From positions 1 through 36,168 of the forward strand of contig JANYDT010000009.1 of NCBI GenBank assembly GCA_025359845.1: a DNA stretch of 36,168 nt. The letters are read 5' to 3'. Made by a program: the position numbers and the translations under genes. Positions 7,661-15,258 of the stretch are shown in pieces. Each line of letters begins with the position of its first letter. Position 1 is the stretch's first letter. Under the pieces are notes generated by a model. It worked only from the letters and a program-made list of their open reading frames with translations. It searched no databases and was not told the DNA's origin. The DNA comes from Acidimicrobiia bacterium (GTDB taxonomy: Bacteria > Actinomycetota > Acidimicrobiia > Acidimicrobiales > JANYDT01).

Positions 7661-8713
7661 CTACTTCGAGGCCCGCAGGGCCTGAACGAGACGGGAGAAG
7701 TGGGGGACGCGCCAACCGTCCTGGTCTTCGCCCCAGCCCACCTTTCCGTCGTATTCCCACCGGAAGAGTGCGTTGGCGCCGCTGCCGTGTTCGCACATGT
7801 GGCTGACTGCGAAGCCCTCAGCCTCCATCGATCGGCCCGACTCGTCGACCAGCACGACCTCCATATGTTCGCTCCAACCGGTGTCTTTATTCCGGTAATT
7901 TCGCATCGCGCTTTTGGTCTTATCGAGCCGGGTGAAGCTCCCGTCCTTGAGCAACCAGCCCATGTTCAAGGGCGACCACCCCTTGGCGTCGCCATCTTGG
8001 GGGCGCACGAAACTCAAGAACCCTGTCGACGCGTCGGTATGGCCGAAGATGTATTGGATCCGGCCGCGACCGCGCTCGCGTTCGATCTCTCGCCATCGCG
8101 GGCCACCCCGGTGCAACACGCTCGTCTCACCGCGAACGTACTCGGGCTTCTGGCTCGCCGCGTGGGCCCCTTCACGAGGGCCCCACGTACGATCGCGCAC
8201 CGAGAAGCAGTCGATGGCGATGCGTTCGCCGTGCAACGTGAGTATTCCCGTCATCCGGCCGAGCTGGTCGATATGAGGATTCGTCAGGCACGGCGCCTCA
8301 CCCGGGGTAAAGCGATGCGGCGGATGCACGCTGCGATGCTCGAATTCGATTCCAAAGTGGCGTTCGGCGTCTTGGTAGGTAACGTGGTAGTCCATCAAGG
8401 GTGTCAACATCTTTAGTTGATAGCCGCCTTGGGGAAACGCAATATTGCGAAGGTCCGGATCGGCCGGCATAGGCGCGTCTTCCACCTTCTTGTAGTACGC
8501 GAGTCGGCTCGGGTCGGCCCCCTTGTCGTCCCACACGAACACCCGCCAGGTCACCGTGGCCCGGTTCGGGTAGTACGCAGCATGAAGCCAGCCCCCGATT
8601 CGACGCTCGGCCACGTTGAAGGCCCACCAGTTCGTCTCCAGATCTAGTGGGTTGTCTGTCGGCTGGTGGTAGCCGTCGTCCTCCGCAGAGAACGGTGTGT
8701 CGCGGGTGATCAT
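7661..8713 (-). CDS. Uncharacterised protein, AttH/CrtC-like lipocalin fold (DUF7065/DUF7064 type)
   Basis: 350 residues, no signal peptide and no membrane helix. It has many Trp and aromatic residues in beta-rich stretches and the motif DCFSVRDRTWGPREG near residue 170, resembling the D-R-S/T-W-G-P-R of AttH/hydroxyneurosporene-synthase-like lipocalins. Family relatives are mostly uncharacterised; several sit in lipid or terpenoid gene clusters. The DUF assignment is from memory of the motif. ATG at 8713 is used; a TTG two codons upstream (8719) sits ten bases after GGAG and could be the true start. It is the last gene of the cyclase-CaiB-CaiB run and follows CaiB by 66 bases, so it may bind or modify the same hydrophobic substrate. 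Confidence 0.65.
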   Translation of the reverse strand: MITRDTPFSAEDDGYHQPTDNPLDLETNWWAFNVAERRIGGWLHAAYYPNRATVTWRVFVWDDKGADPSRLAYYKKVEDAPMPADPDLRNIAFPQGGYQLKMLTPLMDYHVTYQDAERHFGIEFEHRSVHPPHRFTPGEAPCLTNPHIDQLGRMTGILTLHGERIAIDCFSVRDRTWGPREGAHAASQKPEYVRGETSVLHRGGPRWREIERERGRGRIQYIFGHTDASTGFLSFVRPQDGDAKGWSPLNMGWLLKDGSFTRLDKTKSAMRNYRNKDTGWSEHMEVVLVDESGRSMEAEGFAVSHMCEHGSGANALFRWEYDGKVGWGEDQDGWRVPHFSRLVQALRASK

Positions 8714-8779
8714 GCCCAAGTTCTAGTGGCTCCGACGCGTTCATGTAGCAGGTGGGCGCGCCCGTGCGTGACCTTCTCG

Positions 8780-10006
8780 CTACATGAACGGGGGCGGAGG
8801 CGGGGGCGGGGGCACGGGCGGCTGAAGGTCTTCTTCGGTTAGGCCGAGTTCGTCGACAAAGACGGCCCGGTTGTGGGCCCCGAGCGCCGGCACGGCTCCG
8901 ACTGTCGAAGTCTGGCCGTCGAAGCGCAGCGGAGGGACGGGAAATCGCAATGGACCGAGGGCGCCGCCGTCGATCTCGGTCCACCCGCCGGTGGCTCGTA
9001 AATGGGGATCCTCAAACAGGTCGGCCGCTGAGTTCACGGGGGTGGACGGAATGCCGCGACGCTGCGCCTCCTCGGCGAAGGCCTGCTTCGAGTAGCGCAT
9101 TGTCAGTGATTCCACCCAGGCGTCGATGGCCTCGACGTAAGGAGCGCGATCGGCGGGAGTGCCTTTGAAGAGGTCGAGGGTAACTTCGGTGATGCCGGTC
9201 TCATCGCTGATCCATTCGGCCAGCGCGTCCCATTGCCAAGGGGTAAAAGCCACGATCGTGACGGCACCGTCCTTGGTCGCGTAGTGGCCCATCGGGGGCG
9301 TCGCCCGGCGCTTGCCGCGACGCTCCTGCCACGCGCCAGTGTCCATCACGTAAGCCGGACTGGCTTCCATACTGACGCTAAGCACCGCCTCCTGTTGGGA
9401 GATGTCGACCATCTGGCCCATTCCGGTGCGGCGCCTGACCCGGAGCGCGACGAGCGTGCCCACCGAGGCGTTCATCGCGCTGGTCATATCGGCCAGCCCA
9501 CCGGCCGGCGCCAGAGGGGCGCGATCGGCGTCGCCCACGCTGGGCAACGCGCCGCTTACCGCCCAGCCGACGAGATCGGAGCCGAGCCAGCGCCGCCTCG
9601 GCCCGCTGCGGCCAAAGGGAGTCACGGAGGTGAACACCAACCGCGGGTTGATTTGTCGGAGATCCTCGTAGCCCAAGCCCAACGCCTCGAGGCGCCCTAC
9701 CGGCTCGGTGCTCAGCACCACGTCGACCCGTTCGACCAGGCGCCGCAAAAGCTCTCGCCCCTGAGGCGACGAGAGGGCGAGAGTAACCGAGCGTTTCCCT
9801 GCCGCCATAGCGACGAAGTGGGTGCTGACCTCGCCGACCGGCGTCATCACGAGCGGCGGTACCCGGCGCGCCGGTCCGCCATCAGGAGGCTCGACCAGGA
9901 TCACGTCTGCGCCCAGATCGGCGAACATCCGCCCGGCATAGCTCAAGGCCTCACCGCCGCCGAGGTCGAGCACGCGCACCCCGCTCAGCATGGCCAAGCC
10001 GGTCAA
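8780..10006 (-). CDS. CaiB/BaiF-type class III CoA-transferase
   Basis: 408 residues with the Rossmann-like start (LSGVRVLDLGGGEALSYAGRMFADLGADVILVEPP) and the catalytic Asp region GGLADMTSAM; Asp173 aligns with the nucleophilic Asp of formyl-CoA transferase. It moves CoA between carboxylic acids through an enzyme-aspartyl-CoA intermediate. The TTG start at 10006 overlaps the TGA of the upstream CaiB gene (TTGA) and follows a GGCGGG-rich stretch, indicating translational coupling; an internal ATG lies at 9991. The C-terminus ends in a polyproline tail (PPVPPPPPPPPFM, residues 396-408), unusual for the family. Paired overlapping CaiB genes suggest a heteromeric transferase. Confidence 0.88.
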   Translation of the reverse strand: MTGLAMLSGVRVLDLGGGEALSYAGRMFADLGADVILVEPPDGGPARRVPPLVMTPVGEVSTHFVAMAAGKRSVTLALSSPQGRELLRRLVERVDVVLSTEPVGRLEALGLGYEDLRQINPRLVFTSVTPFGRSGPRRRWLGSDLVGWAVSGALPSVGDADRAPLAPAGGLADMTSAMNASVGTLVALRVRRRTGMGQMVDISQQEAVLSVSMEASPAYVMDTGAWQERRGKRRATPPMGHYATKDGAVTIVAFTPWQWDALAEWISDETGITEVTLDLFKGTPADRAPYVEAIDAWVESLTMRYSKQAFAEEAQRRGIPSTPVNSAADLFEDPHLRATGGWTEIDGGALGPLRFPVPPLRFDGQTSTVGAVPALGAHNRAVFVDELGLTEEDLQPPVPPPPPPPPFM

Positions 10007-11403
10007 GGCGAACCCGCCTCAATAGGGACGGCAGTTTCGGATACCGCGTTGAGACTGGCGGTCTCTTCGTCCAGTCGTTCCATGAACAGGCGGGCCGGGT
10101 CGAAGCCGGCCTTCGGCCACGGTAAGCGCATCACCTTGTCGATCCAGTGCAGGTACGGACGCTCCAAGCGCACGTCATCGCGGGCCATGGCATGAACCGT
10201 TCCCGATGCGATCAGTCCATCGATCTCGGGCCAGTCGAGGTCGAGGACGTCGCGAAGGATGTCGCGGCTGTGCTCACCCAGGGCCGGGGCGGCCCGTTTG
10301 AGCGCCGACGGCGTGTCCGACAAGACGACCGCAGGCCCGAAGACGAGTTCGGCGCCGAAGCGGGCGCTGGGGAGGACCCGAAAGAAGTCTCGGGCGGCCA
10401 ACTGCGCATCGCCCAACAGGTCCCAACAATCGAGCACAGGCGCGGCCGCGACTCCGGCCTGTTGGAGTTCGGCGGCGGCCTCCCAGTCGGTACGGGCACT
10501 GGTCCAGGCGGCGACGCGTTCATCGAGTTCCGTCTGATGCAATTCCCTTCCCGCGATGGTGCGGAAACGGTCATCGGCCACCAACCCCTCAAGCCCCTCG
10601 GCCCCGGACAGGCCCGACCACATCTCGTCATCTCGGACCGAGATCGCCACCCATCGGTCCTCGCCCCGCGACGGATAGACACCGTGCGGAGCCCGCCCAA
10701 CGTGGCGGTTGCCATTGTGGGTGGGACTCGTTGCCCGCAGGCCGAACTCCACGATCGCCGGGGTGATGCAGGCCAACGCCATATGGTATTGCGGCAACTC
10801 AATGTGGCAACCCTGGCCGGTCTGGTCGCGGCGCTCCAGCGCGGCGAGGATGCCCACGGTGCCAGCTTGGGCCGATACGTAGTCGGGGTACGCAAACCCG
10901 ACTTGAACCGGGTCGCGATCGGGCCACCCGATCATTCGGTCGATGCCGGAAATGGCCGAGAGGTTCTGGCCCCACGTGCGATACGAACGGTATGGACCGC
11001 TGTCGCCGAACGCGGTCATGCTGATGTAGATGATGTCGGGCTTGATGGCCCGAATGGCTTCGTAGCTGATCTTTAAACGGGGGAGCACATCGGCGCTGAG
11101 GTTGGTAATAAACACATCCGAAGCGGCCACCAGCTTGGCGAAGACGGCGTACCCGTCGGGACTGTCGATTTCGAGGCCGATGCTGCGCTTGCCCGCGGAG
11201 GCAAAGTTCTGAGCGGCCATCGTGTCTTGACGGATTTCGGGGTCGTAGTCGGGCGGCACCCATCCGGCCGCGCTGGCCCGCAGCGAGTCGGGGCGGCGGC
11301 GCGACTCGACCCTGATCACGTCGGCCCCGAACTCGGCCATGTGACGAGCGGCGACCGGCGCGGCGATCCCGGTGCCCAGCTCGACTACGCGGATTCCCGC
11401 CAG
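10003..11403 (-). CDS. CaiB/BaiF-type class III CoA-transferase with no ordinary start codon
   Basis: The reading frame encodes a full CaiB protein of about 466 residues. The conserved first strand and glycine loop (APLAGIRVVELGTGIAAP) lie upstream of the first ATG (11340), so starting there would delete the CoA-binding beta strand. Going further upstream, the frame offers only CTG at 11403 and ATT at 11427 before a TGA at 11469-11467. No ATG, GTG or TTG exists. The catalytic Asp is probably in YPDYVSAQAG. A GTG at 11470, directly after the cyclase stop, lies one frame away, so a one-base indel would restore a normal start. The end coordinate given is the CTG. The 3' end overlaps the next CaiB by four bases. 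Confidence 0.8.
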   Translation of the reverse strand: MAGIRVVELGTGIAAPVAARHMAEFGADVIRVESRRRPDSLRASAAGWVPPDYDPEIRQDTMAAQNFASAGKRSIGLEIDSPDGYAVFAKLVAASDVFITNLSADVLPRLKISYEAIRAIKPDIIYISMTAFGDSGPYRSYRTWGQNLSAISGIDRMIGWPDRDPVQVGFAYPDYVSAQAGTVGILAALERRDQTGQGCHIELPQYHMALACITPAIVEFGLRATSPTHNGNRHVGRAPHGVYPSRGEDRWVAISVRDDEMWSGLSGAEGLEGLVADDRFRTIAGRELHQTELDERVAAWTSARTDWEAAAELQQAGVAAAPVLDCWDLLGDAQLAARDFFRVLPSARFGAELVFGPAVVLSDTPSALKRAAPALGEHSRDILRDVLDLDWPEIDGLIASGTVHAMARDDVRLERPYLHWIDKVMRLPWPKAGFDPARLFMERLDEETASLNAVSETAVPIEAGSP

Positions 11404-11470
11404 CGGCGCTTCGGCGATGGTATTAATGACGGTGGCCGGAGAACGAAGTGGTGGCCCGAGGCGTCTTCAC

Positions 11471-12355
11471 TCAGATCACCGCCACGGGGTTGATTGGACT
11501 GCCGAGACCGCGATCGATTTTCAGCGGGGCGGCCACAAACAGGAACGGGCTCACGTGGGCGGCGGCGAGTTCGGCCAAGTCGAGGAGCTCCAGCATGTAG
11601 ATGCCATGGTCGCGCAGGAAGGTCTCGTGAACGTAAAGCGGATTGACTCCGGCCGCGACCGGCATCGGTTCGAGGGCGCTGTTGTCCATACCCACGAGCA
11701 CGGGGTCGTGGGCGGCCAGCCAGTCGGTGGCGCTCTCCGACAATCCGGGCTCCCCCTGATGAAAGGCCTTGTCGCCCGACTTGAACAGATCGAACCAGCC
11801 CGTGCGCACCAAGACCGCGTCACCGGCTTGAAGGGTCGTGGTGTGGGCCGCGAGGGCGAGTTCCAGGTCGGCGATCTCGATGAGTTCTCCGACGCGCCAC
11901 GTGCGGTTGGCGTCTTGGGTCACATCGAGAAGGATGCCGCGGGCGACGATCCCGCCCACATTGCCGATACTCAACCGGTTGGCACCACCCCGTCCGACTT
12001 CGGTGGAGGGGAAGTCGTTGTAGAGGTGGCCGTCCTTCCAGATGTGGGCCAATCCGTCCATGTGGCTGTGGGCGTGGGTGTGCAGCGTCAAGGTGTCCTC
12101 CGCCCGTCCTCGCCCATGGTCACTCGGATGCTGCACGGAGATCGAGACGTGCCACGTCGGGTTGCGTCCTCCGGTCAGCGCGCCGCGCTTACCGATCTCG
12201 CTACCGAGGGCGATCACCCGTCCTTGGGTCGGGATCTGAAGCGAAGCGATAACCCGATCAGGAGTCAGGTGATTGAGCGCGCCCACCTCGTCGTCGGCAC
12301 CCCACCGACCCCAGTTACCGATAGTTGGTCGCAGCCCGTCCGTGGATGTCGTCAC
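11471..12355 (-). CDS. Cyclase-family metal-dependent hydrolase (kynurenine formamidase-like)
   Basis: 294 residues of the putative cyclase family (PF04199 type). The metal-binding signature normally written HxGTHxDxPxH appears as LHTHAHSHMDGLAHIW near residue 92, keeping the spaced His/Asp/His ligands. Relatives hydrolyse amides or lactones, for example N-formylkynurenine or isatin. The GTG at 12355 follows no strong ribosome site. It is the first gene of a minus-strand operon with two CaiB CoA-transferases and a lipocalin-like protein, so opening or closing a cyclic substrate before CoA transfer is a reasonable inference. A 91-base gap separates it from the divergent MFS gene. Confidence 0.82.
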   Translation of the reverse strand: MTTSTDGLRPTIGNWGRWGADDEVGALNHLTPDRVIASLQIPTQGRVIALGSEIGKRGALTGGRNPTWHVSISVQHPSDHGRGRAEDTLTLHTHAHSHMDGLAHIWKDGHLYNDFPSTEVGRGGANRLSIGNVGGIVARGILLDVTQDANRTWRVGELIEIADLELALAAHTTTLQAGDAVLVRTGWFDLFKSGDKAFHQGEPGLSESATDWLAAHDPVLVGMDNSALEPMPVAAGVNPLYVHETFLRDHGIYMLELLDLAELAAAHVSPFLFVAAPLKIDRGLGSPINPVAVI

Positions 12356-12446
12356 CGGCGTACTCTAGAGTTTCCTGCTCTACCCAGCCCGACTGGCAAG
12401 CGCCGTCGGTTGGCCCCGTTGAGGGGCAGGCTGATAGCACGTAGCC

Positions 12447-13724
12447 GTGAACGCACGCCCGCCCATCAGACGTCCGTTCTACGGATGGGTGATTGTCGGC
12501 GCGTCGTTCGTGCAATTGATGGCTACCTCGGCGTTCGTGTTTTATGGCCTGTCCATCTACCTCCGTGTACTCAACCAGCGCCGCGGCTTTTCGATCACCG
12601 CCATGTCGTTTGCGACCGCCCTGTTTTGGATTTCGTCAGGTCTGGCTGGGCTGGTGGTGGCCAGACTCATCGCGCAAGTGGATCCCCGCTACCTGGTTGC
12701 GCTCGGCGCGGTGGGCTCGTCATTGTGCATAGCCGCCCTCGGGCGGGTGACTTCGCTTTGGCAGGTGTTCGTGGTCTACGCGCTCTTCGGCGCGTTCTAC
12801 ACGCCGACGGCCGTGCTCGTCACCAACACCCTGATCACACGGTGGTTTCACCGGCGCCGTTCGGTCGCGTTGTCGGTCGCTACGACGGGGTTGTCGATGG
12901 GTGGAATCCTGCTCACGCCGATCGCGTCGCATCTGTTGCGTTCGCATTCGATCTCTTCGGCGATGACCCGTATTGCCGTCATGCAGTTCGTCGGGGTAAT
13001 CGTGATCCCGCTGCTCCTGCTGCGACCATGGCCCGCAGCGATGGGGCTGGCCCCCGACGGCGCCGCGGTGGGGCCGGTGGCGGCCAATGCGACCGGCACC
13101 GCCGCGGTGGCCCCTGGTATCCCTTTCGACCAGGCCATCGCCACGCTGACCTTCGTGGCCATCACCGCGACTTTCGCCGTGGCGCTATTGGGCCAAGTGG
13201 GCGCAATTTCCCAAATCGTCAAGTTGGCTTCGGAAAGGGCCGACGAGGCGACCGCGGGCCGCATCGTCTCCGTACTGGCGGCCTTCAGTGTCGCCGGTCG
13301 CTTGCTTGGAGGGGCGATCGTCCAACGCAGCTCGACCCGTCGGTTCGCGTTCCTGGCTCTCTTTTTCCAAGCGACCGGCTTGCTGTTCATGTCGTTCGCC
13401 AACTCGCGTGCCGCGATCTTGGCCGCCGCGGCAGTGTTCGGGCTGGGCGTCGGGAACGTGTTGTTGTTACATCCGTTACTACTGGCCGAGCTGTTCGGAG
13501 TCAGGGACTACCCTCGCATTTACGGTCGGTCGCAGCTCGCCGTATCGATGTCGATTGCCGCCGGTCCGCTCTCGATGGGATGGCTCCGCGATCACGCCGG
13601 CGGTTACCGCACTTCGTATCTCGTGGCGTTCGCCATGTCGATCGTCGCCATATCGCTCTTCTTCCGCTTCGGGCGTCCGTCCGATGAGCTGCTGCGCGCC
13701 GCGGAACTATCGGTATCGGCGTGA
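12447..13724 (+). CDS. MFS transporter (monocarboxylate/OFA-like)
   Basis: 425 residues with about 12 hydrophobic segments split by a loop near residues 190-225 (alanine/glycine-rich, PDGAAVGPVAAN). The N-terminal RRPFYGWVIVGASFV pattern and the cytoplasmic RWFHRRRSVALSVATTG loop are typical of the monocarboxylate-porter/OFA branch of the major facilitator superfamily. It is an inner-membrane secondary carrier; direction and substrate are not readable. The GTG start is at 12447. The stop codon overlaps the GTG of the next CMD-like gene, which itself overlaps the selenocysteine-candidate gene, so the three are probably co-translated and the carrier may serve the substrate of those enzymes. Confidence 0.85.
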   Translation: MNARPPIRRPFYGWVIVGASFVQLMATSAFVFYGLSIYLRVLNQRRGFSITAMSFATALFWISSGLAGLVVARLIAQVDPRYLVALGAVGSSLCIAALGRVTSLWQVFVVYALFGAFYTPTAVLVTNTLITRWFHRRRSVALSVATTGLSMGGILLTPIASHLLRSHSISSAMTRIAVMQFVGVIVIPLLLLRPWPAAMGLAPDGAAVGPVAANATGTAAVAPGIPFDQAIATLTFVAITATFAVALLGQVGAISQIVKLASERADEATAGRIVSVLAAFSVAGRLLGGAIVQRSSTRRFAFLALFFQATGLLFMSFANSRAAILAAAAVFGLGVGNVLLLHPLLLAELFGVRDYPRIYGRSQLAVSMSIAAGPLSMGWLRDHAGGYRTSYLVAFAMSIVAISLFFRFGRPSDELLRAAELSVSA

Positions 13725-14206
13725 CTGCGCCCGGTACGATGGAGCCCGTGACCTCAGTAGCCGATCCCCGTGTGCAGGTACTGGCCCGTCACCACGATGT
13801 GGCCACCTATTTGGACGATGCCCACGAAGCGGCGTGGCAAGCCGTCGATCCCGTGCTGCTGGAGCTGTGCCGACTGCGGGTAGCCATGTTGTTGCGCAAC
13901 CCGGCCGCGCTCTCGCTGCGCACCCCTGCGGCCGTTGCTGCGGGACTGGGGGAGGCGAAGATCGCCCAGCTTCGGAACTGGCCCACGTCAACATTGTATG
14001 ACGAACGCGACCGTGCTTGTCTGGCGTTCTGCGAACAGTTCGTCATCGACGTGGCCAACCTCACCGATGAACAGGGAGCGGCCGTATCTGTCCATCTCGG
14101 ACCGCAGGGTCTGGCCGACTTCGTGAGCGCACTATTGACCATCGAACAACGCCAGCGCCTCAGCCTGGCCTGGCCCCTGCTTCTCGATCTGGAGGAAGTC
14201 GCATGA
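13721..14206 (+). CDS. Carboxymuconolactone decarboxylase/AhpD-like protein lacking the CxxC motif
   Basis: Up to 161 residues. The framework (LLELCRLRVAMLLRN...WPTSTLYDERDRACLAFCEQFVIDVANLTDEQ) matches the CMD/AhpD-like helical fold, but the position of the redox CxxC is filled by NPAA, so it cannot run thiol chemistry alone. A GTG at 13721 overlaps the MFS stop (GTGA); ATG 13739 and GTG 13748 are alternative starts. Its TGA overlaps the ATG of the following paralogue (ATGA). From memory, tandem CMD genes of this kind, one without and one with the cysteine pair, recur in actinobacteria, so a two-subunit enzyme is likely, with this protein as structural or substrate-binding partner. Confidence 0.78.
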   Translation: MTAPGTMEPVTSVADPRVQVLARHHDVATYLDDAHEAAWQAVDPVLLELCRLRVAMLLRNPAALSLRTPAAVAAGLGEAKIAQLRNWPTSTLYDERDRACLAFCEQFVIDVANLTDEQGAAVSVHLGPQGLADFVSALLTIEQRQRLSLAWPLLLDLEEVA

Positions 14207-14706
14207 CTATCGTACGTGACCGCCGCATTCCCGAAGGCGTGCGCGCCGCTCCTGCTCTCAGCAAGGCGTTGAACCGATGGCAAGCCGCAGCAATGCGCTT
14301 GTCGAATCTCGACCCCGTAACCACCGAACTGGTGCGGTTGCGTTGCGCGCACCATCACGACTGCAAAACGTGACTTTCGGTGCGCTTGGCAGTTGCCAGG
14401 CAACAGGGACTCGACGAGACAATGGCGGCGAAGGCCGATCGCTATGAGGCCAGCGACCTGAGCGAGCGCCACAAGGTCGCGCTCCGTCTTGCTGATGCGA
14501 TGATGACCCAGCCGGGCGCCATCGACGACTCGTTACGAACCCAAGTGCGGGCCCACTTCACCGAGGACGAGATCATCGAACTCACCCTCGACGTCATGAA
14601 GTGGAACGCCCAGAAGATCTCGGTGGCGCTGGGCACGGATTTCGAAGTCCGCCCCGGCCAACTCGCCGACCTGCATTTCGACGAAAAGGGTCACGGCACG
14701 TTCTGA
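14203..14706 (+). CDS. Candidate selenoprotein: AhpD/CMD-family protein with CxxU (in-frame TGA at 14371-14373)
   Basis: Read through one TGA, this is a 167-residue CMD/AhpD-like protein. Upstream of the TGA it reads DPVTTELVRLRCAHHHDCKT and downstream LSVRLAVARQQGLDE, then YEASDLSERHKVALRLADA and ELTLDVMKWNAQKISVALG. Both halves are in one frame and belong to one domain. The TGA (codon 57) is exactly at the second Cys of the family's CxxC redox site, with Cys54 retained. A stem-loop with a G-containing apical loop begins just after it. Known biology: selenocysteine often replaces a redox Cys and is decoded at UGA with a SECIS hairpin. Ordinary termination would leave a 56-residue fragment, and reinitiation at GTG 14380 a 108-residue piece without the active site. 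The ATG overlaps the preceding paralogue's stop. Alternatives are a sequencing substitution or a fresh nonsense mutation. Confidence 0.72.
14378..14406 (+). promoter_or_regulatory. Putative bacterial SECIS element
   Basis: Directly downstream of the in-frame TGA, GCTTGGC (14384-14390) pairs with GCCAGGC (14395-14401) as a 7-bp stem with one G-U pair around the four-base loop AGTT. The stem can be extended below by G-C and U-A pairs and then C-G, through small internal loops. The apical loop begins 18 bases after the TGA and has G in its second position. This fits the general bacterial SECIS rule as I remember it: a small apical loop with G in the first two bases, 16-37 bases from UGA. Folding was done by eye; energy was not calculated. 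Confidence 0.55.
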
Positions 14707-14728
14707 GCGGAGCTGAGCTGAGCTGAGG
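14704..14728. repeat. Short TGAGC tandem repeat
   Basis: Five near-perfect 5-base units (TGAGC, GGAGC, TGAGC, TGAGC, TGAGG) start at the stop codon of the CMD gene and fill the 24-base gap to the convergent DUF35 gene. No hairpin terminator is seen here. Confidence 0.6.
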
Positions 14729-14730
14729 GT

Positions 14731-15258
14731 TTACTCCGGGTAGCGCCACGGGCGTGCCGGTTGTATCGCTGACTCGTCGACAGTCCAATTGGGGATGGCG
14801 ATGCCGTCGCCGACCGGCGTGAAGACCATCCGCACCCGGGTGCCGATGCCGACGCTCGCGACGACATCCGGGGGAGCCAGAGTGCCTTCGGGTGTCACCA
14901 GGTTGGCGATCACGCGTAAGGCCTCATCCTCGCTGGGCACGCCCTTTTGCGTGTCCAGATCGACGAGCAGCACGAGATAGGGCGTGAACGCGCGAAACGC
15001 CGGTTGAATGGCGTGATGAACCTCGCCGTAGCTGTGAACCGTGCCGCGCCCCTCCACCTCGACCCAGTCGTATTCTCGGTCGCGCGTCCACGGACACGCC
15101 GTCGTGGGCGGATAACGCAGCAGCCCGGACTTGCGGCCTCGCTGCAGTCGGAAGACACCTTCCGCGCAGGACCGGAAGTAAGCGAGATTCTCGCTGTCCA
15201 CATCCTCGATCGCCAGGGGCATGCCCAGGTAGTCACCATTCACCATGACACTCACCAT
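14731..15258 (-). CDS. DUF35 OB-fold protein, acyl-CoA/thiolase partner with degenerate zinc ribbon
   Basis: About 175 residues. The C-terminal OB-fold is clear (EVEGRGTVHSYGEVHHAIQPAF...YLVLLVDLDTQ). The preceding rubredoxin-like zinc ribbon usually has two CxxC pairs. Here the first pair position reads LQRGRKSG and the second ACPWT, leaving one of four cysteines. DUF35 proteins bind thiolase-like Ltp enzymes, as in the ChsH2-Ltp2 steroid side-chain aldolase, and the gene overlaps the thiolase-like gene by a few bases, supporting a complex. The ATG at 15258 lies directly on the thiolase's last codons; ATG 15246 is an alternative, 12 bases after AAGGG. Confidence 0.82.
   Translation of the reverse strand: MVSVMVNGDYLGMPLAIEDVDSENLAYFRSCAEGVFRLQRGRKSGLLRYPPTTACPWTRDREYDWVEVEGRGTVHSYGEVHHAIQPAFRAFTPYLVLLVDLDTQKGVPSEDEALRVIANLVTPEGTLAPPDVVASVGIGTRVRMVFTPVGDGIAIPNWTVDESAIQPARPWRYPE

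Noticed and set aside
11372-13687. Long plus-strand open frame of about 770 codons
   Set aside because: It runs antisense to the cyclase gene and through the MFS gene in another frame. The translation is Arg/His-rich without domains; a typical high-GC shadow.
14371-14373. TGA in the CMD gene as evidence for a changed genetic code (UGA = Trp)
   Set aside because: Many other genes here (for example RNase J, ftsK and the MaoC-like gene) end at TGA with normal C-termini, so UGA is a regular stop in this genome.
14380-14706. A 108-residue CMD protein starting at GTG 14380
   Set aside because: It lacks the CxxC/U active site and starts inside the conserved domain. The same frame upstream of the TGA carries the missing first third of the family.
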